Positions 1 through 7,733 of a stretch of DNA of 64,000 nt are shown here, one piece after another (position 1 is the stretch's first letter; each line of letters begins with the position of its first letter). The stretch lies in assembly GCF_021390195.1 (NCBI RefSeq), contig NZ_CP090003.1, positions 2,530,001 through 2,594,000 on the forward strand, given 5' to 3'. The notes beneath the pieces are model-generated. The model saw only the letters and a program-made list of their open reading frames with translations, made no database searches and was not told where the DNA came from. Source of the stretch: Flagellimonas sp. CMM7. Its GTDB lineage: Bacteria > Bacteroidota > Bacteroidia > Flavobacteriales > Flavobacteriaceae. A program made the translations under genes and the position numbers.

Positions 1-1
1 A

Positions 2-169
2 ATTCGAATTGAAAAAGCAAGATGGGGAAGGCATAATATTATAAAGGGAAAAATTAAGGTTGAGTTGTCTAAAGATGTAGATGCAACTAAAATTTCTTTA
101 GAAGAAGCACAAGCCTTGTTAGAAAAGAAAGCACCTAAGAAAAAAACCAAAGCAAAGGCTAAGAAGTAG
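2..169 (+). CDS. topA: DNA topoisomerase I, C-terminal end (partial)
   Basis: Only the last 55 codons are in the window; the 5' part lies outside. The readable tail has the motif RWGRHNIIKGKIKVEL, then a stretch rich in Lys and Ala (KKAPKKKTKAKAKK) before the TAG stop. This matches the C-terminal basic tail typical of flavobacterial topoisomerase I, which relaxes negatively supercoiled DNA. The stop is one base before the ATG of the next gene, so the two are probably co-transcribed. The identity is inferred from the tail and from recollection of this gene order upstream of gldK in flavobacteria; the catalytic domain is not visible. Confidence 0.72.
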   Translation: MRIEKARWGRHNIIKGKIKVELSKDVDATKISLEEAQALLEKKAPKKKTKAKAKK

Positions 170-170
170 T

Positions 171-1328
171 ATGGCATTCGATTTTTTGGTCCCTATTAAG
201 GATAGGGTCCTAGCATTCTCAGAGTTATTGCCTCCACAGGCATTGGGTAAAAACATCTTCAAGCATACCGAGAAAAAAGGATTACCTGTTTTCGCAAATG
301 CAACCGTAGCTATTTTTGGGGTTCTAGAATCCAGAAATGGATTTGAAAAGAAACCAGAGCGATTGAATATTGATGAAATACGTATTCAGTTGTACCGCCT
401 AATGGCCGGTAATTGGAATTCCACCATACTGGATATTGGAGATATAGAGGAAGGGAATACGGTAGAGGACACCTATTTTGTGGTCAAAGAAATTGTAGCG
501 GGCCTGTTGGAAGAAAATATTATACCTATTGTAATAGGTGCAACCCAAGACATTACATTTCCCACGTACAGAGCTTTTGATAATATAAGGGATATGGTCA
601 ATTTGGTATCCATAGATAGCCGTTTTGATTTTGGTGAAGATGAAGAACTCATTTCTTCTCATTCCTATATGAGTAAAATTATCACGGACAAACCCAATAA
701 CCTATTTAACTTTTCCAATATAGGTTACCAAAGTTATTTTAATGCTCAGGAAGAGATTGATTTAATGGAGCGCCTTTTCTTCGATGCTTATCGGTTGGGA
801 GAAATAGCTGCTAATCTGGAATTGGCAGAACCGGTATTGAGAAGTTCTCATATTGTAAGTTTGGATTTACGTGCAATTCGCGCTAGCGAAATGGGTTCTT
901 TTAAAAACTTTTCCCCCAATGGTTTTACCGGTAGGGAGATTTGTGCCATTGCAAGATATGCCGGTATTAGTGATAAAGTATCATTGTTTGGTATCTATGA
1001 AGGAGAGAATTCTCCACAGGCATTTCAAATGATAGCTCAAATTATTTGGTACTTCATAGAGGGTATTAGTTTTAGAATAAAAGAATTCCCAAGTTCCAAA
1101 AGTGAAGATTTTACAAAGTTCACAGTTCCTACAGATACAGAAGAACTGGTATTCTACAAGAGCCATGTAACAGAACGTTGGTGGGTAGAGGTTCCATCAA
1201 TTTTACCCGAACATACTAAAACAAATTCGGCGGCGTTATTACCTTGCACCGAGGAAGACTATCTGGATGCTTGCAACCAGAAGATTCCGGAAAGGTGGTT
1301 CAAGGCCTATAGAAAGGGCTTTAACTAA
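171..1328 (+). CDS. Arginase/formimidoylglutamase-fold protein with degenerate metal site
   Basis: A 385-residue protein of the ureohydrolase (arginase, agmatinase, formimidoylglutamase) superfamily, starting one base after topA. The three signature blocks are recognisable but altered. GATQD at residues 123-127 stands where the family has GGDHS, DSRFD at 149-153 where it has DAHxD, and SLDLRAIRAS at 230-239 where it has SxDxDxxDP. The metal-binding His residues and two of the third-block Asp residues are therefore missing. By family knowledge such a protein should bind manganese poorly or not at all, so a structural, regulatory or unusual catalytic role is possible. It sits directly before the gld motility genes. 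There is no signal peptide, so it is presumably cytoplasmic. Database labels of 'formimidoylglutamase' for this gene should be treated with caution. Confidence 0.8.
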   Translation: MAFDFLVPIKDRVLAFSELLPPQALGKNIFKHTEKKGLPVFANATVAIFGVLESRNGFEKKPERLNIDEIRIQLYRLMAGNWNSTILDIGDIEEGNTVEDTYFVVKEIVAGLLEENIIPIVIGATQDITFPTYRAFDNIRDMVNLVSIDSRFDFGEDEELISSHSYMSKIITDKPNNLFNFSNIGYQSYFNAQEEIDLMERLFFDAYRLGEIAANLELAEPVLRSSHIVSLDLRAIRASEMGSFKNFSPNGFTGREICAIARYAGISDKVSLFGIYEGENSPQAFQMIAQIIWYFIEGISFRIKEFPSSKSEDFTKFTVPTDTEELVFYKSHVTERWWVEVPSILPEHTKTNSAALLPCTEEDYLDACNQKIPERWFKAYRKGFN

Positions 1329-1448
1329 ACAAATTAAATTTTAAGCATTAATTGTTTTTACACAATAATTTATTCAAAAAACAGTTTTGAGAATAATGAA
1401 TTTGTGTTATACAGTTTATAATCTTAAATCGAAAATTTAACCTAAAGT

Positions 1449-2828
1449 ATGAGAAAGCTATTCTTTTCATCTCTAGCACTTGTTTTTTTACTTAGCAGTT
1501 GCGGTTCAAAATCAAAGTCAAAAGGTGAACTCGTTGGAGCCCAAGGAAAAAAGTGGTATCCAGAGAAACCCTACGGAATGGAACTGATTCCCCGCGGCTC
1601 CTTTGTAATGGGTAAAGCTGAAGAGGATCAGGCGAAAGTATTGAACGCTCCCACCAGAACAGTTACCGTACGTTCTTTTTACATGGACGATACGGAAATC
1701 ACTAATAGTGAGTACCGACAGTTTGTGGAGTGGGTAAAAGATTCCATTACCAGAACCAAATTGGCCATTCTTGCCGATGAACTGGGCATTAGCCCAGAAG
1801 ATGAAGGTATTGGAGAGTATGCTTTTAAAGATACTGACACGACCAGAATTTCAGTTTATGACAAATATATGCTCGATAACTATGCCGGTTTAGGTGAAAC
1901 CGGTTATGAAGGAAGAGCATTAAATACCGATGTTGATTTGGTATGGGACACATCAGAATACCCAGATGAATATTATGCTGAGGTAATGGATTCATTGTAC
2001 ATTCCAGAAGAGGAAAGCTATAATGGACTAAGAACCATTGATGTAACCCAATTAAAATATAAGTACAATTGGATGGATATTGAAGCTGCTGCCCGTGCTA
2101 AAAGTGGTAGAAGAAAAGATTTCATCAAACAAGAGGAATTGGAAATTTATCCAGATACTACAGTTTGGATTCGTGATTTTGAATATTCCTATAATGAACC
2201 TATGCACAATGACTATTTTTGGCATGATGCTTACAGCGATTATCCTGTTGTTGGGGTAAACTGGCAACAAGCAAAAGCGTTTTGTTCCTGGAGAACAAAA
2301 TTCAAAAACGATGACCAGAAAAGTCGTGGAAGACAATTTGTAAATCAATTTAGATTGCCTACCGAAGCCGAATGGGAATATGCCGCTAGAGGAGGTATTG
2401 AAGGAGGGACTTACCCTTGGGGTGGACCTTATGTTATAAGTGATACAGGTTGTTTTATGGCAAACTTTAAGCCTCAACGTGGAGATTATGCTGCAGATGC
2501 CGCATTGTACACTGTAGAAGCAAAGTCTTATGAGCCAAATGAATACAATCTTTACAATATGGCGGGTAACGTATCTGAGTGGACTAGCTCCAGTTTTGAT
2601 CAAGGCGCCTATGAATATCTGTCTACGATGAACCCAAATATTGGTTCAGGACAGAATAAGAGAAAAGTAATCCGCGGTGGATCTTGGAAAGACGTTGCTT
2701 ACTTCTTACAAGTAAGTACTAGAGACTATGAATACCAAGATTCAGCAAGAAGTTACATAGGTTTCCGAACTGTCCAAGATTATATGGGCGAAGAGGATTC
2801 TACAAAGGGGCAAGGGCTTCCAAACTAA
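1449..2828 (+). CDS. gldK: Gliding motility / T9SS lipoprotein GldK
   Basis: A 459-residue outer-membrane lipoprotein of the type IX secretion system. The N-terminus has a lipoprotein signal peptide ending in the lipobox LSSC near residue 19. The rest is a formylglycine-generating-enzyme-like (SUMF1) domain, with blocks such as RGSFVMG, DDTEITNSEYRQFVEW, RLPTEAEWEYAARGG, NMAGNVSEWTSS, VIRGGSWKD and GFRTVQ. In characterised systems GldK (PorK) forms periplasmic rings with GldN under the outer membrane. The enzymatic fold is thought to be non-catalytic in this family. It is the first gene of gldKLMN, 120 bases after the arginase-like gene, a gap long enough for its own promoter, although I see no clean TAnnTTTG element there. 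The order K-L-M-N makes the assignment secure. Confidence 0.96.
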   Translation: MRKLFFSSLALVFLLSSCGSKSKSKGELVGAQGKKWYPEKPYGMELIPRGSFVMGKAEEDQAKVLNAPTRTVTVRSFYMDDTEITNSEYRQFVEWVKDSITRTKLAILADELGISPEDEGIGEYAFKDTDTTRISVYDKYMLDNYAGLGETGYEGRALNTDVDLVWDTSEYPDEYYAEVMDSLYIPEEESYNGLRTIDVTQLKYKYNWMDIEAAARAKSGRRKDFIKQEELEIYPDTTVWIRDFEYSYNEPMHNDYFWHDAYSDYPVVGVNWQQAKAFCSWRTKFKNDDQKSRGRQFVNQFRLPTEAEWEYAARGGIEGGTYPWGGPYVISDTGCFMANFKPQRGDYAADAALYTVEAKSYEPNEYNLYNMAGNVSEWTSSSFDQGAYEYLSTMNPNIGSGQNKRKVIRGGSWKDVAYFLQVSTRDYEYQDSARSYIGFRTVQDYMGEEDSTKGQGLPN

Positions 2829-2908
2829 ATACAATAAATTAAACGAGAGAACATTATATAAACCAGTAACCAAATACTTATTTATATAACTTAATTAAAA
2901 CTAGAATT

Positions 2909-3559
2909 ATGGCACAGTCAAAATCAACAAAAAAGCTGTTTAACATGGCCTACGGGCTTGGAGCATCGGTAGTAATTATTGGTGCATTATTTAAAATCCT
3001 TCACTGGGAATTTGGACCACTGACCGGTGGATTACTTCTTGCAGTAGGACTTATTACTGAAGCATTAATTTTTGCTATTAGTGCATTTGAACCAGTAGAC
3101 GATGAATACGATTGGTCTTTGGTGTATCCCGAATTGAACAACGGTCAGGCTAAAGGAAACAAGAATGACGCTAAGCAAGCTCAAGAAGCTGAAGGTCTTC
3201 TTTCTAGAAAACTTGACGATCTTTTAAAAGAGGCTAATATTGATTCTGAGCTTTTCACAAGTTTGGGCGATAGCATCAAGAATTTTGAAGGTGCAGCTAA
3301 AGGTATTGCTCCAACTACAGATGCTATTCAGCATACTAAAAAGTATTCTGAAGAATTGTCTCATGCTGCAGCTCAAATGGAATCTTTGAACAGCTTGTAC
3401 AAAGTACAATTGGAAAGCGCAAGCAGACAGGCCTCTATTAATGAGGAAGTAGTACAAAATGCCGGTGCATTAAAAGATCAAATGGAATCTTTGGCAACTA
3501 ACCTTTCTTCATTAAATGGAGTATATGGTGGTATGTTAACCGCTATGGCCAAAAACTAA
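2909..3559 (+). CDS. gldL: Gliding motility / T9SS inner-membrane motor protein GldL
   Basis: A 216-residue cytoplasmic-membrane protein. Two hydrophobic segments lie at about residues 14-31 and 37-60, followed by a soluble region predicted mainly helical. Glu51 and Glu61, in or at the end of the second segment, and Lys29 in the first match by position the membrane-buried charged residues known to matter in GldL for proton-motive-force-driven rotation (family knowledge, position inferred). GldL and GldM form the motor that powers both T9SS secretion and gliding. The gene follows gldK by 80 bases and precedes gldM by 63. Confidence 0.96.
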   Translation: MAQSKSTKKLFNMAYGLGASVVIIGALFKILHWEFGPLTGGLLLAVGLITEALIFAISAFEPVDDEYDWSLVYPELNNGQAKGNKNDAKQAQEAEGLLSRKLDDLLKEANIDSELFTSLGDSIKNFEGAAKGIAPTTDAIQHTKKYSEELSHAAAQMESLNSLYKVQLESASRQASINEEVVQNAGALKDQMESLATNLSSLNGVYGGMLTAMAKN

Positions 3560-3622
3560 TTAGGGATTTGATTGATATACCAAACCCAAATCAAATTAAT
3601 TATTAATTCTAATTAGAAAAAC

Positions 3623-5182
3623 ATGGCAGGAGGAAAACAAACACCACGTCAGAAGATGATCAACCTTATGTATTTGATCTTCATCGCGATGTTGGCCTTA
3701 AATATGAGCAAGGAAGTTCTTGCAGCGTTCGGTATAATGAACGAAAAGCTTCAGACTTCCAATGAAAAGACTGCAGAAAGTAATGATAACTTTTTAGCAA
3801 GTCTTGAAACAAAAGCGTCTGAAGATGCTGAGAAATATGGCGAATTATATCAAAATGCCCAAAAGATAAAAAGCTTATCGCAAGAGTATTTTGATTACTT
3901 GGAGACCCTTAAGAAAGGTATGACCGAAAAACTTGAAGATCCTAAGGATTACGCAAGAATGGACAACTCTGATTATTTAGATCAGAAACTTTTCCAGGGT
4001 GATAACTTGTCTAAAGACGGTAAGGAATTCATGAAAAGAATTACCGATTATAAGACGCAAGTTGCTGCTATTGCACCTGCAGCTCTAAAAGAAGCTGTGA
4101 ACACTCGTTTTCAAACTGGAGACAAGAATGGTAAAGTAGAGAAAAGAGATGGTACTAAGCAAGATTGGATCAACTATCATTATGAAGGTTATCCATTAGT
4201 AGCTTCTTTGGCTAAGTTAACAGCGTTACAAGCAGATGTTAAGGCAACTGAAGAAGATGCTTTGAAATCAATGTTGGAAGGTGAACTTACAAATCAAGTT
4301 TCATTGACAAACTTTGCGACTTCTTTATTGGCTTCTAAATCGGCTTTCTATAACGGAGATAAGTATGATGGTAAAATTATCATCAGTAAGACAGATAAAA
4401 CATCTACACCTGTAAAGGCTGAGTTGACTTTGGACGGTAGAAAACTGACTGAAGGAAAAGACTATAAGCTAGAAGCTGGTGGTGTTCAAATGTTGATTGG
4501 TGCCGGTAACCCGGGTGACCATGACATTGTTGGAACAATGTTCTTTATGCAAGATGGAGAGGAAATTCCTGTAGAGGTTAAAAATTCTTTTGCTACAATT
4601 TCTAAACCTAATGCTGCTGTAATTGCTGCTGATAAAATGAATGTGGTATACCGTGGGGTTGCTAACCCTATGACCATATCTATTCCTGGTATTCCAGATA
4701 ACAAAGTTTCTGCTTCTGCTCCTGGACTTTCCAAGAGAAGTGGAAGCAAGTATGTTATGAACCCAGGTAAAGGTAGAGAAGTTACCATTAGTGCTTCTGG
4801 TATTTTGCCTGATGGCCAAAGAATTAGTACGCCTGCTACTTTCCGTATCAAGGATATTCCAAGACCAGGAGGTACCGTTCGTGGAGAAGCTGGAAGTGCT
4901 AAAATGCCTAGAAAAAACCTAGAAATATCTACTGTTGGAGCTATGTTGGAAGATTTTGATTTTGATTTGAACCTTGCTGTGAGCGGATTTAAATTCAAAG
5001 TACCAGGTCAGCCTACCATAGTTGTAAACGGAAACAAATTGAATGGAAGAGCTAAGTCCGCTTTGAAAAGAGCCAAGAGAGGTGAAGCTGTTCAGATATT
5101 CGATATCAAAGCTTACATTACAAATAACAAGAGTTACAAGTTGAAGAAAGTTTCTCCTGTTGTAGTAGAGCTTACAAACTAA
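3623..5182 (+). CDS. gldM: Gliding motility / T9SS motor protein GldM
   Basis: A 519-residue protein with a short cytoplasmic N-terminus (MAGGKQTPRQKM), one transmembrane helix (about residues 12-32, containing MYLIFIAMLALNMSKEVLAAF) and a large periplasmic part. In characterised homologues the periplasmic part is a dimer of stacked domains that reaches towards the GldK/GldN ring and transmits force from the GldL-GldM motor. Length and N-terminal signature are typical. It lies in the gldKLMN operon, 17 bases before gldN. Confidence 0.96.
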   Translation: MAGGKQTPRQKMINLMYLIFIAMLALNMSKEVLAAFGIMNEKLQTSNEKTAESNDNFLASLETKASEDAEKYGELYQNAQKIKSLSQEYFDYLETLKKGMTEKLEDPKDYARMDNSDYLDQKLFQGDNLSKDGKEFMKRITDYKTQVAAIAPAALKEAVNTRFQTGDKNGKVEKRDGTKQDWINYHYEGYPLVASLAKLTALQADVKATEEDALKSMLEGELTNQVSLTNFATSLLASKSAFYNGDKYDGKIIISKTDKTSTPVKAELTLDGRKLTEGKDYKLEAGGVQMLIGAGNPGDHDIVGTMFFMQDGEEIPVEVKNSFATISKPNAAVIAADKMNVVYRGVANPMTISIPGIPDNKVSASAPGLSKRSGSKYVMNPGKGREVTISASGILPDGQRISTPATFRIKDIPRPGGTVRGEAGSAKMPRKNLEISTVGAMLEDFDFDLNLAVSGFKFKVPGQPTIVVNGNKLNGRAKSALKRAKRGEAVQIFDIKAYITNNKSYKLKKVSPVVVELTN

Positions 5183-5199
5183 AAAGTATACAGAAAATC

Positions 5200-6102
5200 A
5201 TGAATTGGAAAAATGCATTTTTAATTGGAGCTTTAAGCTTAATGCCCATTTCAATAATGGCACAGGCAAACATTTTGAATGCCAAGCTGCCTGAGGAAAT
5301 CGGCAAAAAGACTGAAGCTCAAATAGAGCAGGACAATGATGCCCCTTTGGAATATGGATATACAGATGATAGAGATATCCTTTGGTCCAAAACCATATGG
5401 GAGGTAATTGACCTAGACGAGCGTGTTAACTTTCCATTATACTACCCAACCGATACCATAGGTATTGGTGCGGACAGAAGGTCTTTGTACCATGTTTTGA
5501 TGAAAAACATCAAAAATGGAAACTTGACTGAAGTATATACGGACTCTTATTTTACTGAAAAGCGAAAGTTTGAGGATTTAAGCGCTACATTGAGCAAAGT
5601 GGATACCACGGACCTTGGATACGAGCAAATCAATGCAGGAGAAGAGCTTTCGGCTGAGTTTATCAACCAGAGAGATTTAACTGCTGCTGATATTGAAGAG
5701 TATCGTATTAAAGGAATATGGTATTTTGATAAGCGTCAAGGAGAGTTGAAATACCGCCTATTGGGTATTGCACCAGTAGCTCCAGATGTAAACTTTGTAG
5801 ATGATGAGTCTGTAGATCCAGGTGAGAATAAAGTTGAGTTGTTTTGGGTATGGTATCCAGCAGCAAGACAAGTTCTACACGAAGCCAAGGTCTACAATCA
5901 ACGTAATTCTGCACGTCCCATAACTTATGATATGCTGTTGAACGCAAGGCGTTTTAATGCAGTAATCTATAAAGAGGACAATGTTCACGGTGACCGTGAA
6001 ATTGACGATTACGTTTTTGATAATGCACTGTTCCAGTTATTGGAGTCCAAGAGGATTAAAGAGGTTATCCGAGACAGGGAACAGGATATGTGGGCTTACT
6101 AA
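5200..6102 (+). CDS. gldN: Gliding motility / T9SS ring component GldN
   Basis: A 300-residue periplasmic protein with a cleavable signal peptide (MNWKNAFLIGALSLMPISIMAQ). Family blocks seen include DRDILWSKTIWEVIDLDERVN, YRIKGIWYFDKRQGELKYRLLGIAPV and ELFWVWYPAARQVLH. GldN (PorN) interacts with GldK in the large periplasmic rings and contacts GldM. It is the last gene of the operon and is followed 38 bases later by a strong intrinsic terminator. Confidence 0.96.
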   Translation: MNWKNAFLIGALSLMPISIMAQANILNAKLPEEIGKKTEAQIEQDNDAPLEYGYTDDRDILWSKTIWEVIDLDERVNFPLYYPTDTIGIGADRRSLYHVLMKNIKNGNLTEVYTDSYFTEKRKFEDLSATLSKVDTTDLGYEQINAGEELSAEFINQRDLTAADIEEYRIKGIWYFDKRQGELKYRLLGIAPVAPDVNFVDDESVDPGENKVELFWVWYPAARQVLHEAKVYNQRNSARPITYDMLLNARRFNAVIYKEDNVHGDREIDDYVFDNALFQLLESKRIKEVIRDREQDMWAY

Positions 6103-6140
6103 GCCTTAGTGATTAAATTTTCCAATTCAATTCATATAGA

Positions 6141-6170
6141 CGCCGCACATTTGTGCGGCGTTTTTTATTT
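6141..6170 (+). terminator. Intrinsic terminator after gldN
   Basis: CGCCGCAC and GTGCGGCG pair perfectly around a four-base ATTT loop, followed by TTTTTTATTT. This is a strong rho-independent terminator closing the topA/gldKLMN transcription unit. Confidence 0.92.
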
Positions 6171-6220
6171 GTTTTCATTGCTCATTTCCTACGGAGTAGA
6201 GAAATCCAATTCAGGATGTT

Positions 6221-6228
6221 TACTTTTG
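6221..6228 (+). promoter_or_regulatory. Putative -7 promoter element before FAD oxidoreductase
   Basis: TACTTTTG fits the Bacteroidota -7 consensus TAnnTTTG and ends four bases before the ATG at 6233, which would give a leaderless or nearly leaderless mRNA. No convincing TTG (-33) lies at the expected distance, so this is tentative. Confidence 0.4.
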
Positions 6229-6232
6229 CCAA

Positions 6233-7288
6233 ATGTTGGATTATGTAATAGTGGGCCTTGGTTTGGCCGGAATCTCATTTTGTGAGATTCTGGAAAAAGA
6301 AGGTAAGTCCTTTAAGGTAATTTCAGATGATTCCCAACAGGCTTCCCTAGTGGCTGGGGGGCTCTATAACCCAGTTATCTTAAAAAGATTTACCATGGCT
6401 TGGAATGCCAAGGAACAAATGGATTTGGCGTTACCATTTTATGCAGGCTTAGAACAAAAACTAGATGTAAAACTGGATTACACCATTCCAGTGCTCCGCA
6501 GATTTGCATCCATTGAAGAACAAAATGGCTGGTTTGAGGCGGCCGATCGCCCAGGGCTTGATTCTTTTTTGTCCACTACCATCATAGAAAATACAAACCC
6601 AAGCATAGATGCCCCATTTGGTTTTGGTGAAGTAAGGCATACAGGAAGAATAGATACCAAGACCTTGCTTACCTCTTATTCAGAATATTTAGGGCAGCAT
6701 GGACTTTTGGATAAGGAATCCTTCGATTTTTCTTGTTTGGAGACGTTTAAAGAGCATGTTTCTTATAAAACTACTACGGCAAAGCAAATTGTTTTTGCCT
6801 GTGGTTATGGGCTTAAAAACAACCCGTTTTTCAATTACCTACCATTAAATGGCACCAAAGGAGAACTATTGACCATTAAAGCTCCAGAATATAAAGAGAA
6901 GAACGTTATTAAATCTTCAGTTTTTACAATTCCTCTTGGAGGTGATATGTATAGTGTAGGAGCAACTTATAAATGGAAAGATAAAACCAATGAACCCACA
7001 GAAGACTCAAAAAATGAACTTTTAGAAAAATTGAAGACTTTTCTAAACTGTGATTTTGAAATTGTTAAACATGTTGCAGGAATTAGGCCAACTGTAGTGG
7101 ATAGAAGACCTTTGGTGGGACAGCATCCCACACACAAAAATTTATATGTATTAAATGGTTTTGGCTCTAGAGGCGTGCTAATAGCTCCAGATGTTTCAAG
7201 ACAGCTGTTCAATACTATTGAAAAGGGAACAGTACTTGACCCGGAAATCAATATTCAAAGATTTACAAAAAAGTATTATTCTAATTGA
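6233..7288 (+). CDS. FAD-dependent amino-acid-oxidase-type oxidoreductase (DAO family)
   Basis: A 351-residue cytoplasmic flavoprotein. The N-terminus has the FAD-binding Rossmann signature YVIVGLGLAGISFCEILE (GxGxxG at residues 8-13). A C-terminal block typical of D-amino-acid-oxidase-like enzymes follows: GIRPTVVDRRPLVG and NLYVLNGFGSRGVLIAP. The substrate cannot be read from the sequence; the family oxidises amines, D-amino acids or glycine-type compounds. It lies just after the gldN terminator and overlaps the convergent DUF983 gene by 13 bases at the 3' end, so the two transcripts run into each other. Confidence 0.85.
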   Translation: MLDYVIVGLGLAGISFCEILEKEGKSFKVISDDSQQASLVAGGLYNPVILKRFTMAWNAKEQMDLALPFYAGLEQKLDVKLDYTIPVLRRFASIEEQNGWFEAADRPGLDSFLSTTIIENTNPSIDAPFGFGEVRHTGRIDTKTLLTSYSEYLGQHGLLDKESFDFSCLETFKEHVSYKTTTAKQIVFACGYGLKNNPFFNYLPLNGTKGELLTIKAPEYKEKNVIKSSVFTIPLGGDMYSVGATYKWKDKTNEPTEDSKNELLEKLKTFLNCDFEIVKHVAGIRPTVVDRRPLVGQHPTHKNLYVLNGFGSRGVLIAPDVSRQLFNTIEKGTVLDPEINIQRFTKKYYSN

Positions 7289-7668
7289 CTCTTCGCAGAC
7301 TTGGGTTCGTACTTAACAAAAATGTTGATCCAAATATTTCGTGATAAACGGATAATAAAGGGCATAAAAACAACCATGGTAAGTACTATCGCAATAAAGG
7401 TGTTTACAAGAGAGGCCCCTATAAAAAGGAATGCTATTACAAAGGCTGCCACAGCAAAGGCAATACCCACACCGTAACTTACATACATAGAACCATAGAA
7501 GAATGAAGGCTCAATTTTATATTTGGTGCCGCAATGGGAACAACGTTCATGCATTTTAAAGATTTGCGAAATTGCATATGGATTATTGTTGAGATACATG
7601 CTCTCTTTATGACATTTGGGACAACTTCCTGTTAAAATACTGTAGAGTTTGTTTCCTTTTTTTAACAT
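7276..7668 (-). CDS. DUF983 family zinc-ribbon membrane protein
   Basis: The start was chosen at the ATG at 7668, giving 130 residues and the family-typical N-terminus MLKKGNKLYSILTGSCPKC; an ATG 39 bases further upstream would add an atypical extension. Two CxxC pairs (CPKC and CSHC) form a likely zinc ribbon, followed by two transmembrane segments (YGVGIAFAVAAFVIAFLFIG and NTFIAIVLTMVVFMPFIIRL). This is the layout of DUF983, whose function is unknown. It is divergent from the ABC-F gene and convergent with the FAD oxidoreductase. Confidence 0.88.
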   Translation of the reverse strand: MLKKGNKLYSILTGSCPKCHKESMYLNNNPYAISQIFKMHERCSHCGTKYKIEPSFFYGSMYVSYGVGIAFAVAAFVIAFLFIGASLVNTFIAIVLTMVVFMPFIIRLSRNIWINIFVKYEPKSAKSQLE

Positions 7669-7684
7669 TTGCAGCAATTTTGAA

Positions 7685-7692
7685 CAAAAATA
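7685..7692 (-). promoter_or_regulatory. Putative -7 promoter element for DUF983 gene
   Basis: Read on the minus strand this is TATTTTTG, a match to TAnnTTTG, 16 bases upstream of the chosen start codon at 7668. No good TTG -33 is visible. Its position agrees with the shorter start of the DUF983 gene, because the longer start would lie upstream of the element. Confidence 0.38.
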
Positions 7693-7733
7693 CGGATTCA
7701 CCCACATTTGTTTTGTAATTCAGGTTACATAAG

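Noticed and set aside
6967..7251. Long antisense frames inside genes across the window, such as this one in the FAD oxidoreductase gene
   Set aside because: They mirror the codon structure of well-supported genes on the other strand and show no motif of their own.
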